DNA from: Hormiphora californensis
Lineage: Eukaryota; Ctenophora; Tentaculata; Cydippida; Pleurobrachiidae
Assembly: GCA_020137815.1 (NCBI GenBank)
Contig: CM035354.1
Span: 3,135,342 to 3,199,341, forward strand
DNA length: 64,000 nt
Direction: 5' to 3'
Within the stretch, counting starts at the first letter, position 1. Every line of letters starts with the position of its first letter. A model generated the notes under the pieces. The model did no database searches. It was given only the letters and a program-made list of their open reading frames with translations, and was not told the DNA's origin. The position numbers and the translations under genes were made by a program. Shown in pieces: positions 27,183-39,281 of the stretch.

Positions 27183-29625
27183 TTACTCGGGGAGAAGGTC
27201 ATCTCCAAGCTCCTCATCCCCAAATTCGTCATCATCCATCACCCTAGTTCGGGCAGCGGTCCTTGGACGAGGCGGCAGTTCCCCTATCGGATCGCTATAC
27301 GTAGCATCAACTGCCTTCTTTCTACCACTCGCAGTATCCCTCGGCGTAGCAGCGGGTGCAGTTTGGTCCTCAGTCCGGCGTGTACCTGAGTTCTGTCTGG
27401 AGTTCCGAGCACTTGATCTCTCGCTACCCCCACTTCCCCTCTGCCTTCCACTCCTCCGTCCACTATTATCCCGCCTTTGATCCCGCAATTCCTTAGCCTT
27501 TTCCGCTTTTTTCAGTTTATTTGCATACTCGTTAGCCTCCTTCAAACCTAGATCACTACAAATCCGAACCAGGAACTTGAGGCACTCAACGTTTTCAGGG
27601 AACTTCAGGTGGATCTTCTTGTAAGTAACGAGAGACTGTTGATAGTTGCCACTGCGCCTATAGCAACTAGCTATCATCAACTGCCACTTGACCTCCTGGG
27701 GCTCAATTAGGGAGGCCTTCTCAAAGTATTGAATCGCTTTCTCATGGAACTGGCCATCAACATAAAACGCACCAAGCCACGAAATGGTGCTAATATCGGA
27801 GGGAAAGTACTTGTGGGATTCGAGGAAGTATTGGAATGCCTGGGATCTATCACTGTCCTGATCGTAGATAGCCCCAATACTAGACAGGATACCAGGATCA
27901 GTAGGGACAATCGTTATCAGATGCATAAACCAATCCATGCTCTGCTGAACGTCCTGTTTCATGTCGTACAGAATTGCTATTTGGTAAATAACTTCTGGAC
28001 AATTGTTTAGAATGGCATGGAGCTTTCTCAAAACACTCCAAAGCACCCTCGATATTGCTCATTGTCTTGTAAGTTAGGCCCAGATTGTACAAAGCCTCAG
28101 CACACCCTGACTCAATAGATAGCGATTCTTGATAGTAGTCCCGGGCCTTTTCAAGTTCCCCGGCCTTGAAGTGGATGTTGCCTCGGTTGACAAGAGCGTA
28201 TGGGTTGTATCTGTCACTCTCAATAGCCTGATCCGCATACTTCTCAGCCTCCTTGTTCTCTCCTTTCAGGTAGTAGAGGAAGGAAAGGTTGTTCGCGGCT
28301 GTGGATGCGATCTTGCTGTCTTTTTTCTCAAAAACTTTGAGAGCCTCAACAGCTTTCTGGAAATCCTTCTGTCTCAGGTACATGATCGCCTTGTTGATCT
28401 CCAACTCACTCGCCAGTTCAGTGTGCTGGGAGTCCCTCACACAATCCACACACCAGTCAAATCCAAGCGCCTCCGAGTTCTCAATCACGGGAGCGATCAG
28501 TTTTGCAGCCTGGATGATACACTTTTCCGCATAGCGACGTTTGCCCCGTTCAATCTTTCGGAGCTCGTCATCCTTGATAGCCTCCATGACCAGGGAGGAA
28601 TGAGGATCCTCTCCGTATTGAAGATACCGGTCCTCGTCCTCGATCCCCTCGATAGGAACTGCTAGGAGCCGATGGAAGGCCTTCTTCATTTTGTCAGAGT
28701 CACCGATTGCGTAGTATGATAGTGTCAGGTTGAAGGCAGTTTTGAAGTCAGCTTTGGTCTTCATGATGTGCTCGAAGGACACGATGGCATCTGAATACTG
28801 GGGAGGACTCATCTTGATGAAACTGATTCCAATATTTTTCAGGATCTTGATCCTCATGTAGGTGTGGGTTTCAGGAATTTGATCCAGAGCCCTCCTGTAC
28901 ATGCGGATAGCTTCAGTGTATTTGCCCTGTTTCAGCAATATGTTACCCAAGTTGACCCTAAACCTCCCAGCGTTACTGAATGCCTTGTTCTTGATAATGG
29001 ACATGTATGCAGATTGTGCCTCTTGATACATTTCGCAGGCTTCGAAAACGTTTCCTGAGTTGAAGTAAACCGAGTAGGTGAGGTCAAGGTAAGTTTGTTC
29101 TGCAAAGCCCTGTAAATCTCGGTGACGCTGTAAAATTTTCTCCTTTGTCACAGCCTTATTTGCCTTCTCCAGAGCTTGCTTGTGTTGCTTGTTTTCCAGT
29201 GCGAAGGAACTCTCATCAAGAAGGTCCATAATCTCTCGTTCCATCTTTTTGATTGTTTGCTCCGGTGTCTCCTCCAACTTTGTCTCCCCAGTTGCAGACC
29301 GGAAAGATGCCGCTCCGATCGTAGCCTTAGATCCACCTGCAGTGAATCCAGCAGCATTAATGGCAGAAATGGGCCTAGCGGTTCCACCATCTTCACCAGC
29401 TCGCAATGCAGTACCCCTCCGGGAACCTAAAACACCCCTCATGGCAGTAGTTGGAGGTGGCTTTTTGGCCCCAAACCCAGCCCCACCCCGAGTAGCAGGG
29501 ACAACAAGGGGTCCTCTACGTTGTCCATAGCTTGTTTTTACAGCTTCTTGAAAAACCTCTTCGTTCTGCAGCTGGCTCAGGTCGTTCACCTCATCAAACC
29601 CCGAATAAATGTCTAAATCAGCCAT
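27183..29625 (-). CDS. IFT88: intraflagellar transport protein 88 (TPR), intronless, one frameshift
   Basis: ATG at 29625 opens MADLDIYSGFDEVNDL, typical of IFT88. Tandem TPR repeats follow, ending in a basic tail and the conserved DDEFGDEELGDDLLPE terminus. IFT88 is a core IFT-B subunit needed to assemble cilia. Length is about 813 residues, close to the vertebrate protein. The frame breaks once, at about 28021-28029: the upstream frame ends ECFEK and the downstream frame resumes LHAILNNCPEV one base later. One extra A in gagaaagctc explains it; no GT-AG intron can be drawn there. Everything else is intact, so a consensus error is likelier than pseudogenisation. The absence of introns is unusual among its neighbours. 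It lies 335 bp upstream of EML on the same strand. Confidence 0.93.
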
Positions 29626-30033
29626 ACCTAAAACACAATTTTGTTACGAATTTTCTTTTTAAGTATCTCTACGTGTTGGTACTTGGTATCATCACTTTAA
29701 AATAGTTAAGTCGGAAACGGGCGCACGAGCCACAAAACGTCAAAAGACAGATGAAAAAAGGGGAATTTTTCGTGTTTTTTCGTGTTCGCAACTTTTTTAC
29801 CGTGATTAAAATCTGTACAATCACGCTGCATTTACGGAAAAGTGTGTAACGCGCGAAAAGTTTTGAAAGTTCAGTGCTTTTATAAAGCGCGCGGCTAAGC
29901 AAATAAATTAAAATTGAATTCTGAAAACGTGCGACTTGCTTTTTGTTGCTTTAAAGTTTAAAATTCCATTTTTTGTTAATTTGATGAACGTAGGGGCTAA
30001 TAAGTGGCCACTGGAGCTTTGAATAAGTAGAAA
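29626..30033. promoter_or_regulatory. divergent promoter region (IFT88 / pseudouridine enzyme)
   Basis: The 408 bp between two divergently oriented start codons must hold both promoters. The sequence is AT-rich, with a few CGCG islands near 29845-29895. I could not find a convincing RFX X-box; only half-sites such as gttcgcaac are present. Confidence 0.6.
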
Positions 30034-33000
30034 ATGTTAACTGGCGGCCTTTTACGACGATCCTTTACCTGCTCTCGTCGTCTATCTACATCTGAGGTTT
30101 GAGGAAACGGTTAAAAATGGAACCGAAAGAAAACAACCTGCTACTCAGGTACTTTCAGCGTCCCGAAACGATGGTCCAAGACTGGCACTTGAGTCAACTA
30201 TCATTACGCATGGTCTACCCTACCCGGAGAACCTATCAATGGCTAAATCTGCTCACCAGATCTGCCACGATAATGGCGTGAACCCTGCAACAATAGCTCT
30301 GCTAGGTAAGAAGGTAGACAGCTGAATTACGCTTACATTGTACTACCTCATTTCTCCCTAGATGGTGATGTGCGTGTTGGGCTCACAGACAACGAGTTGG
30401 ATCTTCTCTCGCAGACTAAAAATGCTGTGAAAGTGTCCCGACGGGATCTGGCAGCTGCGATTGCGAAACGTCGAACAGGTGGTACAACTGTAAGCGGCAC
30501 TATGATCCTCGCTCACAGAAACGATATTTCTGTGTTTTCAACTGGCGGTATTGGTGGGGTAAGTACTTGATTGAAGCTGTCAGTTCTCGCATCATCATAA
30601 CTGCCAATACCCATGATATATCTCTGATTATGATTCATGATCCCCGCCCCTCTAGGTACACAGAGGAGGGGAACACAGTATGGACGTTAGTGCTGATCTA
30701 ACAGAACTAGGCCGAACACCAGTGTGTGTCGTGTGTGCAGGAGTGAAGTCAATTCTTGATATCGGGCGAACACTCGAGTTTCTTGAGACGCAGGGTGTGA
30801 CCGTTGCAACGTTTGGGAAAACCAGGGATTTCCCGGCATTCTTCACACCCACCAGCGGGTTTTATGCTCATACTAACGTTGAGAGTGCAAGGGAAGCTGC
30901 TGAGATGATTTTCGTAAATAAGCAGCTCCAGTTAGGTTAGTGTCTTTTTATTGTTGTACAGATGTTGTTAGAGGGAGAGTGAGAGAGAGGGACAGTACAG
31001 AGTAGAGATAGAGAGAGGGGGACGGGGATAGAGTATAGAGTATAGAGAGACAGTGTGATAGACTTCCTGCTTCTCAAATGTGTGTGTATGATTGTGCCGC
31101 AATATTACAATCCTCATCATACACAGGCCAATGTGCAGAAAATAGTGCTAAATATATTCGTCGCTCTATCACTCCATCTTAATTCCCATCTCACATCTCT
31201 ATCTTGTTACTAAATGAAACTCTCCCTCCAGTACTGGGCCGGATGTTGTTTGCCGAGCCCTCACAGAGTCATTTAATATGAGATAAAGTACAGTGTGAGC
31301 TACACAAGATATTGTTATAGTGTCTCTTTGCCTTCTCCTTTTTCAGGTTCTGGTATTGTGGTTGCAATACCAATACCTGATGAACACGCAGGAGATGGGG
31401 AGACAATTGAACGAGCAATCCATCAGGCTCTCGCTGAGGTAGAATCTCAGAATATCCAAGGTAATTACATTATACAAGGTAATTATCCAATTAACTAAGT
31501 ATCGCTCACAGTACATACTCTTTGTGTATCTTTGTTGTAGCAGAGTGGACAACAATTAGATTGCAACATCCTTTCATTCGCCTATTTCTCCATCCCCATC
31601 CATCTTCACCAGGTGTTTCTAAAGGGGGGAGTCTGTTTCTAAGGGGGAGGGGGAGTGTCTGACGTCAATCAATGATGACTCATTTTCCTAATAGTAGCGG
31701 GTCAACCCTTCACCTCCTAAATCCTGTTGTGGTGATTATTATAGGGGCAGCCATTCCTCGACTAGCCCCAGCATCTACACGCACCACCTTCCACCTCTGA
31801 CCTTGACTAAAGTTTAAACCCTCCTCCCTTCCCTCCAGGTAATGCCATTACTCCCTTCGTGTTAGAGCGGGTGTCTGCTCTAACAGGGGGAGCCTCCCTT
31901 CAAACCAACCTCGCCTTGGTCCGAAATAATGTCCTTGTCGGATCTCACATTGCCCGGGAACTATACAATTTAGAGAAAAGAGAGGGAACCAGGAGGTATA
32001 GCACGGAGAAGGAACGGGGTGGAGTTCTAGTTGTGGGAGCCTGTAATGTCGATATATTGTGTAGTACAGAGGAAGCTCAGAGCTCCGGTAAGGATCTCCT
32101 AAAGGGAAATGTTAGGCATGTTGCTGGCGGAGTTGGACGGAATGTTGCGGAGTGTCTGGCACGCGCTGGGACACCCTGCACGCTTGTCAGCGCCGTTGGG
32201 AGGGACTTGTTGGGGCAGTTTGTGTTGGATGAGTGTCGGAGTTTAGGAGACTTGGATGTTGGAAATGTGAGGGAATACGAGGGGGAATCTACTACCGTCG
32301 CAATGCTGAACCTCAACCAAGGCAACGTGAGTGAGAATTGAGAAACCGATCGTTTGCTGCAATAGTGTTTAATGATAGTGTGTGTAGTGTTTGTTACATA
32401 TTCCCATTCTCCTCATTACTGCCCTTTGCTGCACAGAGTGGGGGCCCTTCCAAGAAGATTCTTCCCCCTCCCGCTGTGTCTCCTCCCTCCTCCCGCTGAC
32501 CTGTTTATGTGTTTGTGTGAACGTGGAGTATTTTTGCACAAACTGCTCTGCACATAAAATATGAGAATTTATCCTGCTTCATTATCTTCCTTCGACCTTT
32601 CTTTCTCTCTCTTCAGCTGACATAATTATCAAGTTTCATGATTTTTATTTTTCTTACATGCTTTCTCTCTCGTCTTTTCTCACTTTCTGTCGTCTTTTCT
32701 CTCTCTATCGTTTTAATTCTTACTTTGTCCGCCCCGGCGCTCTTCAAAATTTATCATTTATCGTTACCTTACCGCATTGGATTGTGTGTGTTGAAACTTG
32801 CTTACTTCTGTTCCGAATGTTTAGTTTAGTCTAGTTTTTGTTCCTCTCTTGAAGCGTGAAATTCGTAGAAACATTGCATTGAGCTCACTATTGATATTTC
32901 ACATATATTCCCAGGTTAAGGACGGTGTTGCCGACTTTACTGGCCATGTCCACATATCACGTGAGCTGGTCACCCCGAACCTGATCAGATCTTCCAGCCA

Positions 33001-33842
33001 CGTGCTCCTTGATTGTGATGTCCCTGTTAGTACAGCCCTCAGAGTTGTGGAGCTGTGTAAGGAGTACGGGGTACCCCTCATAGTGGAACCAACAGCTCCA
33101 AACAAGTTTAGGGAGTACCATAATGCAGGTGAGACAGGGGCTCTTCTTTCTCCTTTCTTTCTTTCACTCTCTCTCTCCGTGAGAGAAAGGAAGACCGAGA
33201 GGAAGGGAAAAAAATTCACACTTACATGTTGATCGATCAGAGAGAGTAGTAGACGGAGTTTTGGAAATTTCCTGTCCATTTTAGGACATTGAATGAATTT
33301 TATTATGACGATCATCCTTCATTTCAGGTGTGTTATCACATGCAGCAATGGTAACTCCAAATGACACCGAACTAGATGCCCTTCCCCTCTCTCCACCCTC
33401 CTCTATTCCTGACCTCCCCTCCTGGACCCCTGCTTCCATCACCAGCATCCTACCCCGACTACTATCCTGCCTAGAATTCCTGGACACCTCCTCCCACCGG
33501 ACCGTCCTCAGCACCCTGGGTCCTGCTGGTGCGGTGTGTTGTGAGATAACACCCAACAATCACCTAACCATCACCTACTGCCCACCAACACCCCACCTCC
33601 TGCCTGAGATTGTGTCTGCCTCAGGGGCCGGTGATTCCTTCCTGGGAGGTTTTCTATCTGTTGAGGAGGGTGGTACTGGTGTTGCGATGGAGATAGGGAC
33701 TGTGTGTGCTGTACTTAGTTTAGGTACTAACAGGTGTGTGAGCAGGAGAGTGAGTGTAGGGGAAGTTGAGGGAATGGCGGGGGAGTGGAGAGAGAAATAT
33801 GGTTGGGGTAATAGGATCGTTTATAAGGGACCACTTTATTAA
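30034..33842 (+). CDS. bifunctional pseudouridine-5'-phosphate glycosidase / PfkB pseudouridine kinase
   Basis: Eight exons: 30034-30096, 30149-30305, 30362-30558, 30656-30935, 31347-31460, 31839-32326, 32915-33128, 33328-33842. Phases agree, giving 675 residues. The first 20 residues (MLTGGLLRRSFTCSRRL) are Arg-rich and amphipathic, suggesting mitochondrial targeting. Residues about 35-320 are the PsuG-type glycosidase: LESTIITHGLPYPEN, GGTTVSGTMILAHR, GGIGGVHRGG, ADLTELGRTPV. From about 345 a PfkB kinase begins (GACNVDIL, GGVGRNVAECLARAG) and ends with the GAGDSF catalytic motif. Together the halves phosphorylate pseudouridine and split the product into uracil and ribose-5-phosphate. The fusion is known in fungi and many invertebrates. 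The first intron is only 52 bp. Confidence 0.95.
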
Positions 33843-34088
33843 TTTATTATCTTATTATATGTGTGTTTTTACTGTGCCTGTTTTTGTGCATCATGATGTT
33901 TTTTGGCTTCTTACACCGTTTTTAACCAGTGCTTTATATACCCTTATTACCATGTTTTATCAGGGCTAAATATCCTTATTATAACCATGTTTTGGTATCA
34001 TTTTGGCGTTTTTAATCTTTACTCAGCTGTATTCATATCTAACTTTGCCATTTTATTAGTTAGGACCAGCGACATGGCTGTGAAGTGA

Positions 34089-35777
34089 ATGATGACAACA
34101 ACGCCACTTCCCTACTCCTATCACCAAGGTAACCAAAATACCCTACTTCCCTAATCATGTAAAATGTGTGTCTACGTCAACTTTAGTGTCCAATGTCCAC
34201 GCCATGCGTAGGTTTGGTCCAGGTGTGTGTCAATTGAGAGAAAGAAAGAGAGGGAGATGTAGCTTTACACAGTGCCTCATGAGACGCACAGAGAAACATG
34301 TGTAATGATGGGGGAATGATAGTTCTCTCGGTCCTCATAGGGATGTGTGTTGGTGTGTGAAATTAATGCACATAAAAGAACGGTGTATTCACCGCTGTGT
34401 TCTGCATATTGTTTTATACATCCAGTCAGCCCCCCCCCCCTCTCTCTCTCTCACTATCTCTCTCTCTCACTCTCTCTCTCTTCCAGGGAAGAACTCAAAT
34501 GGCACGGTGTACATATTCAACAACAACACGGCTGCGGATAACACCGATTCAGAAGATGAGGTGTACGCCATGAAAACAGTTCGGACGCGGCAAAAGGTAA
34601 AGCAATCCTCGGTTCAGCTAGTAAGATGGTTAATCTTTCTAGAATAGATTCTTTGCACGAGCTCTATAAATATCAACCAGTCTTTCTAGAAATTCTGAGT
34701 AGCTCGTGCCAAGTATCTCTCAGAATATTCTAATAACTCAGTTGAGAATAACAGCTGTTGTTTTCCCACAACTACAACAAATAATCGACCCTTTCAGGTG
34801 GGTAAATCAGAGAGGAATCAGCAGCAGGAGAAGCCCCAGGAAACTATAAACCATGAGCTGTTACCAGAGGACACACTAACATCACTATCTCTCAAATACA
34901 ACTGCAAGGTAGGAGAGAGATTTAGTTGAAATTAAAATAGTTGCTATTGAATGAAAACTTTTTCCTTCCCTCTAAATAGATGATGCAATTTCTCTTTAGC
35001 CCTTACTATATTATAGAATAGTCTTGTTTTCCCTTTTCAATCATCCCGCTTCCTCTGCTACTGGATGCATGCTCAGGGGGTTATGTTCCACATTTAGTGG
35101 ACTTGCATTGCATTATCAGCTGCATCTCTCACAGCCATGTTTTAATAAACGGGGGTATTATATGATGCCTAGCCTCAATTCATATTCATGTGTATTTATA
35201 GTGCAGCATCATAGAGTCACTATGCAGTAGTGTAACACAGTACTGCACTTCACAGCTACATCATACCACACTCTCACATCTCCAGCACCAAGTAACAGCC
35301 GGCCCTATTGTGTGACAGGTTTCTGAGTTGAAGAGAATTAATCACATCTGGAATGGAAACGAGTTATCGGCCCGCTCCTCTATCCTTATACCCGTGGCAG
35401 CTCACTCTCTACTACTGGAACAAGGCACTACCACCACCACCACTGCTGCTAGTTCTACACTACAGAAACCACAAGAAGTGGATATTAGGAAGATTAGTAT
35501 CAAAGATTTGGGAGATACAGCGGATACAGCGGTGTTTTTAGAACGAATGAACGCTGATATAGAGACATTGTTGAAGGCAACCCAAGCCAAGACACGTCAT
35601 GCATCCCTAAATGATGTAAAAAGTGCACTAACTGTTGAGCGTATTTTCCCTAAGCGTGTTTCCAGTAGCAGGGGAAGTGGTGAAACACTAGCCCTAATTT
35701 TAGTGTCCACTCTTGTGATCTTTGTGATTCTACCTGGGGCTCTCGTATATTGGGACGTTGTCAAGTTCAGTGCATGA
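34089..35777 (+). CDS. LYSMD3: LysM-domain membrane protein of the LYSMD3/LYSMD4 family
   Basis: Four exons: 34089-34128, 34487-34596, 34798-34908, 35319-35777; phases agree, 239 residues. A short N-terminal leader with a VYAMKTVR segment, as in LYSMD3, precedes one LysM domain (about residues 70-115: LLPEDTLTSLSLKYNCKVSE, then INHIWNGNELSARSSILIPV). The domain is split by the third intron. A conserved FLERMNADIETLL segment and one C-terminal membrane helix (LALILVSTLVIFVILPGALV) follow. The lack of a signal peptide suggests type II or tail-anchored topology at Golgi or plasma membrane. The acceptor of exon 2 uses a (CT)n tract. Two adjacent ATGs (34089, 34092) could start. Confidence 0.9.
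34430..34486. repeat. C-run and (CT)n tract at a splice acceptor
   Basis: About ten C followed by CT dinucleotides with cac interruptions, ending at the acceptor of LYSMD exon 2. Confidence 0.8.
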
Positions 35778-37410
35778 AGCACAGACCACAATGTGTAACT
35801 GTGATATTTGGGTGATGTGTTCAGCTCATCTAACTATAACACAAAGTACCATTTCGTGTCTGTCCTCCACTAATTTTTCTCCAGTCCCAATCTTTCTCTC
35901 TTTTAATCCGTGGGTTTTAAATGTTGATTTGTGTAAATAAACGCTGAATAAAAACTGATATTTCGACAGCTGAAGCTAAATCCGTATATGACTTCTTTTC
36001 GGTGGGGTTTGGGTCTTTCAAACGCCTCCGACGCGCGACATAGTAATGTCGAAAGTTGAGGTTGTGAGCAATGGAAGGTTCAGCGCGCATTTAAACACTC
36101 TGACGCGTAACCAATGAACTCGGTTTATTGTTTAGTCCTGGACTTCTATTCATCGTCATCACGCCTGGTCATTCGTCCGTCGTAACGTGAGGCGTGGTAA
36201 AGTCAGAAAAAGTCCTGGAATGGATCAATTGTACACGAGTGAAGCTGCTGCCTGAGATGTGGAGATCCTTTCTGCTTCATGATCCAGGTTCTCCTGTTGA
36301 TGTGTCTATTATTGACGGATTACTCAACGCACACTTCTAGCTATTGTTGCTCCAATTATGCACCATCCTAGTAGCAGTGGCTTGTTTTGTTTAAACCCTC
36401 CCGGTGAGAGAGCGGGTTGAGCAATGCACGGTTATACGTACATATCCACAACATGCTCCGGTCGTGCCACCGTGGTTGATGGCCATACCCCTTTTGATCT
36501 TGTAGAGTATCTTGTAGAGTACCCTTTAAATCTTGTAGAGTATCTCACCCCGTACTCAACAACTCAGATCGGGTTGGCTCCGTCAGAAAGTCCCCGACTC
36601 TCCAACGCAAATGATGTTGTTAGTGAGATCAATCCCGTTATACTATCAAAAGTTCTCAATACAACCAACGCCCAACATATTTAATCCTCACTTCTCAAGA
36701 TTTAATGTTAGATCATTTAGCGCTGCAGTAAACAGGTCAATATGATCAAGATACGATTGTTGGTTGCAGAATCTGCATCCAAGAAAGACAACCAGATTCG
36801 TAGAGACCATTCTGCGGACCTATCTGAACATCTTAGAAGTAGAAGTGAGAAGATGGGAATTACTTTACAAAATTGCCGTTACTCCCTTCAAGGCAGATCG
36901 CTAGATCCTCCGATAGGCGCAGCACAAACAAACAGACAAGGGATGGTAGTCTTTCTTACCCTAGCCTAAGAAATCAACCTCGAGAAACATTGCCTTGCTC
37001 GACCCTGTTTTCCGTACACAAATGTAAAGGAGGGTAGTAGACCATAACACGGGAAAACATCATACTCCTTCTCTCCCGCTTCCTTTCTCGCTATCCTCGG
37101 TCCACATCCTGCAGCTCTTTACTGCTTCGTCTGCAGTCATATGCGAGCTTCGACTTCCTTATGTGAGCATACTCCACCTCTATGTCAACTGACACGTCAT
37201 CACATGTGTCAACTTTCACCCTTTGCGTCTGCTGCACGTGTAGATAGGGAGTTAACTCGATCTGAAACGCAAGCTTTTTCTCCCTGCACTAGGGGAGTTG
37301 GGTGAAACGTCAACAACACGGATTGGCTTGCTAAACGCCCCCGCACTCTCTCACTCACTCACTCACTCACCCTATCTGTCTCTCTCTCTCTCTCTCACCC
37401 TATCTCTCTC

Positions 37411-37462
<52 letters not shown>

Positions 37463-37542
37463 GCAGCACTACAACTACTGCTGTAGACGCATCATTACTA
37501 CAAACCTCGTTTTTCGCAGTATCACTTTCTCTCGATCCCGAT
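35778..37542. other. intergenic region and sulfotransferase upstream sequence
   Basis: After the LYSMD stop there is an aataaa poly(A) signal near 35937. No convincing exon follows. A small tcttgtagagta repeat lies near 36498-36545. Four cact units and a (CT)n tract (37350-37460) precede the sulfotransferase start and may be promoter or 5' untranslated sequence. Confidence 0.5.
37355..37460. repeat. (CT)n microsatellite
   Basis: CT dinucleotide tracts, interrupted at 37395-37412, about 80 bp upstream of the sulfotransferase start codon. The pyrimidine strand is the sense strand, as at most other such tracts here. Confidence 0.9.
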
Positions 37543-38473
37543 ATGTTGCTCTCCGACTCCAACAAGACGATCACGGAATCCGTTCCACAGACCCTCTACC
37601 CTCCAGAGTACCTGCCCTTCAAGCATGGTTGTGTGGACGGATGGGTTTACCCTCCATTCATCACGGAGGCGATCATCAGGAAATCTCAAGCGTTTCCCCT
37701 GAGAACCAGTGATGTCTTCGTGGCCACCTACCCCAAGTGTGGAACCACATGGACCCAGAACATCATAACCAAGTTGCACGAGAAACACGAGACGGGCGTG
37801 TTTGATGGCCTTGGTGATCACTTGTTGGAGAAGATTCCCTGGTTGGAAAACTTCGATCACAACAAGATGGAGGAACGAGCCGCACCACGATACATGAAAA
37901 CCCACAACCCCTACATTCACCTCGCCAAGAACCCTGATGTGGCGTGTAAGTATGTCATGGTGTGCCGAAATCCCAAAGATGCCTGTGTCTCCCTGTACCA
38001 CCACGCAAAGGGTTTCGCTGTTTTCAACTACAGCGGCGACTTCGAACAGTTCGCAGAGCTCTTCCTGGAGGGTAAGGTGGAGAGTGGGTGCTGGTGGAGC
38101 CATCTCAAACAGTACTACGAGAACAAGGAAGAGCTAAACACCTACTTCATGAAGTATGAGGATCTCCACGCACGGGGACCTGAGTTGATCAAGGGACTGA
38201 ATGAGTTCCTGGAGCTTCCCGCACTGACCCTAGTGGAAGTGTGAGGAGATCAAGGAGGCGACGTCCTTCAAAAAACAGAAAACAGATCCATCAGCCAACT
38301 ACTCGTGGAGGGATTCTTCTAGGAAGAAGGATGAGAGTCCCTTCATGAGAAAGGGAACGGTGGGTGATTGGAAGAACTACTTTACTAAGGATCTCAGTGA
38401 GCGATTCAACGAGAAAACGAGGAAAGTCCTCGGCGAGTTGAAAGTTTTCGAGGATTACGTCACCGAATTTTAA
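37543..38473 (+). CDS. cytosolic sulfotransferase (SULT), intronless, one frameshift
   Basis: ATG at 37543 starts a SULT fold that transfers sulfonate from PAPS to small hydroxyl or amine acceptors. Motifs in order: the PAPS-binding loop ATYPKCGTTWTQN (about residue 67; Cys replaces the commoner Ser), the catalytic-type KTH (about 113), the 3'-phosphate motif VCRNPKDACVSLYHH (about 143), and the C-terminal RKGTVGDWKNYFT that closes over PAPS. The first frame runs into TGA at 38242; the family's C-terminal half continues one base later from CEEIKEATSF to a stop at 38473. One extra base in gtggaagtg near 38234-38240 explains the break. The repaired length, about 309 residues, is normal. A recent pseudogene is possible, but no other damage is seen. 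The substrate cannot be told. Confidence 0.88.
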
Positions 38474-39281
38474 AGGACTTTTTTCCGTGGTCGTTTTTTT
38501 TCTACAGCAGGTCTGTAGATGCTTCTTTGACGGTATGTTTATTGAATTTGTACAGGCTCTTTTTGTTCAAGTCACAAGTGTATAATTCGCTTTTTTTCTT
38601 CGGCGAAACAAGTGTCATCAAATTACCATTTTAACTTTGGAGAAAGAACATCGAATTCTGGAGAAATAGCTCTTCAACTTTTGTCCAGCAAAACAGCATT
38701 TCTTCACAAACTATTATACATTTCTCACTATACACACACAAAGTCTAACTAGTAACTCATGATCGATCTCTCTAACCCTGCATCTTGTTTTCATCCGTCT
38801 CTATCTTTATCTATCTTTATATCTTTATCTAATCTTTATTGTCCGCTGTCTCCCTTCTTCAACCTAGTTCTTTGTTGAACCTATCTCGACATTTCTCGTA
38901 GAAAAGTCCAACTCCGGTCGCTCGTCGTCTCGGGTATTGGTAACTGTTCCAACAAATAGGGTTATGTTAGAATAGGTTGGGATTCCTAATTTGTCTAAAA
39001 TTTTGTAGTTTTGCTTAGCAAAAGAGGATGTTCTTGAAATTTTGATCGAATTATTTTTGCCGTCCCTTCATGTCTAATAGTGGTCATGCTAGTGGTTTTC
39101 GTAGTAGAAGTACAACCACGATACCACCGTGTGTTGCACTTTTACACGATGAAAAATCCTATAGCCCCTTCCCAGTTAAAGTGCCCCCACCACACATATA
39201 TCTACACATGCAGGACGTCATGCTAGCTAATCTGGCATTCTCTCACAAGTTGCACGTGGCTGAAATCACGTGTGGTTGTTA
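38474..39281. other. convergent intergenic region
   Basis: The 3' ends of the sulfotransferase (+) and the Cys-rich receptor (-) face each other here. There is a tctttatc-rich stretch near 38795-38840. No gene seen. Confidence 0.5.

Noticed and set aside
36742-36969. Possible small gene upstream of the sulfotransferase
   Set aside because: A 75-residue frame with no motif, no signal peptide and no matching splice sites.
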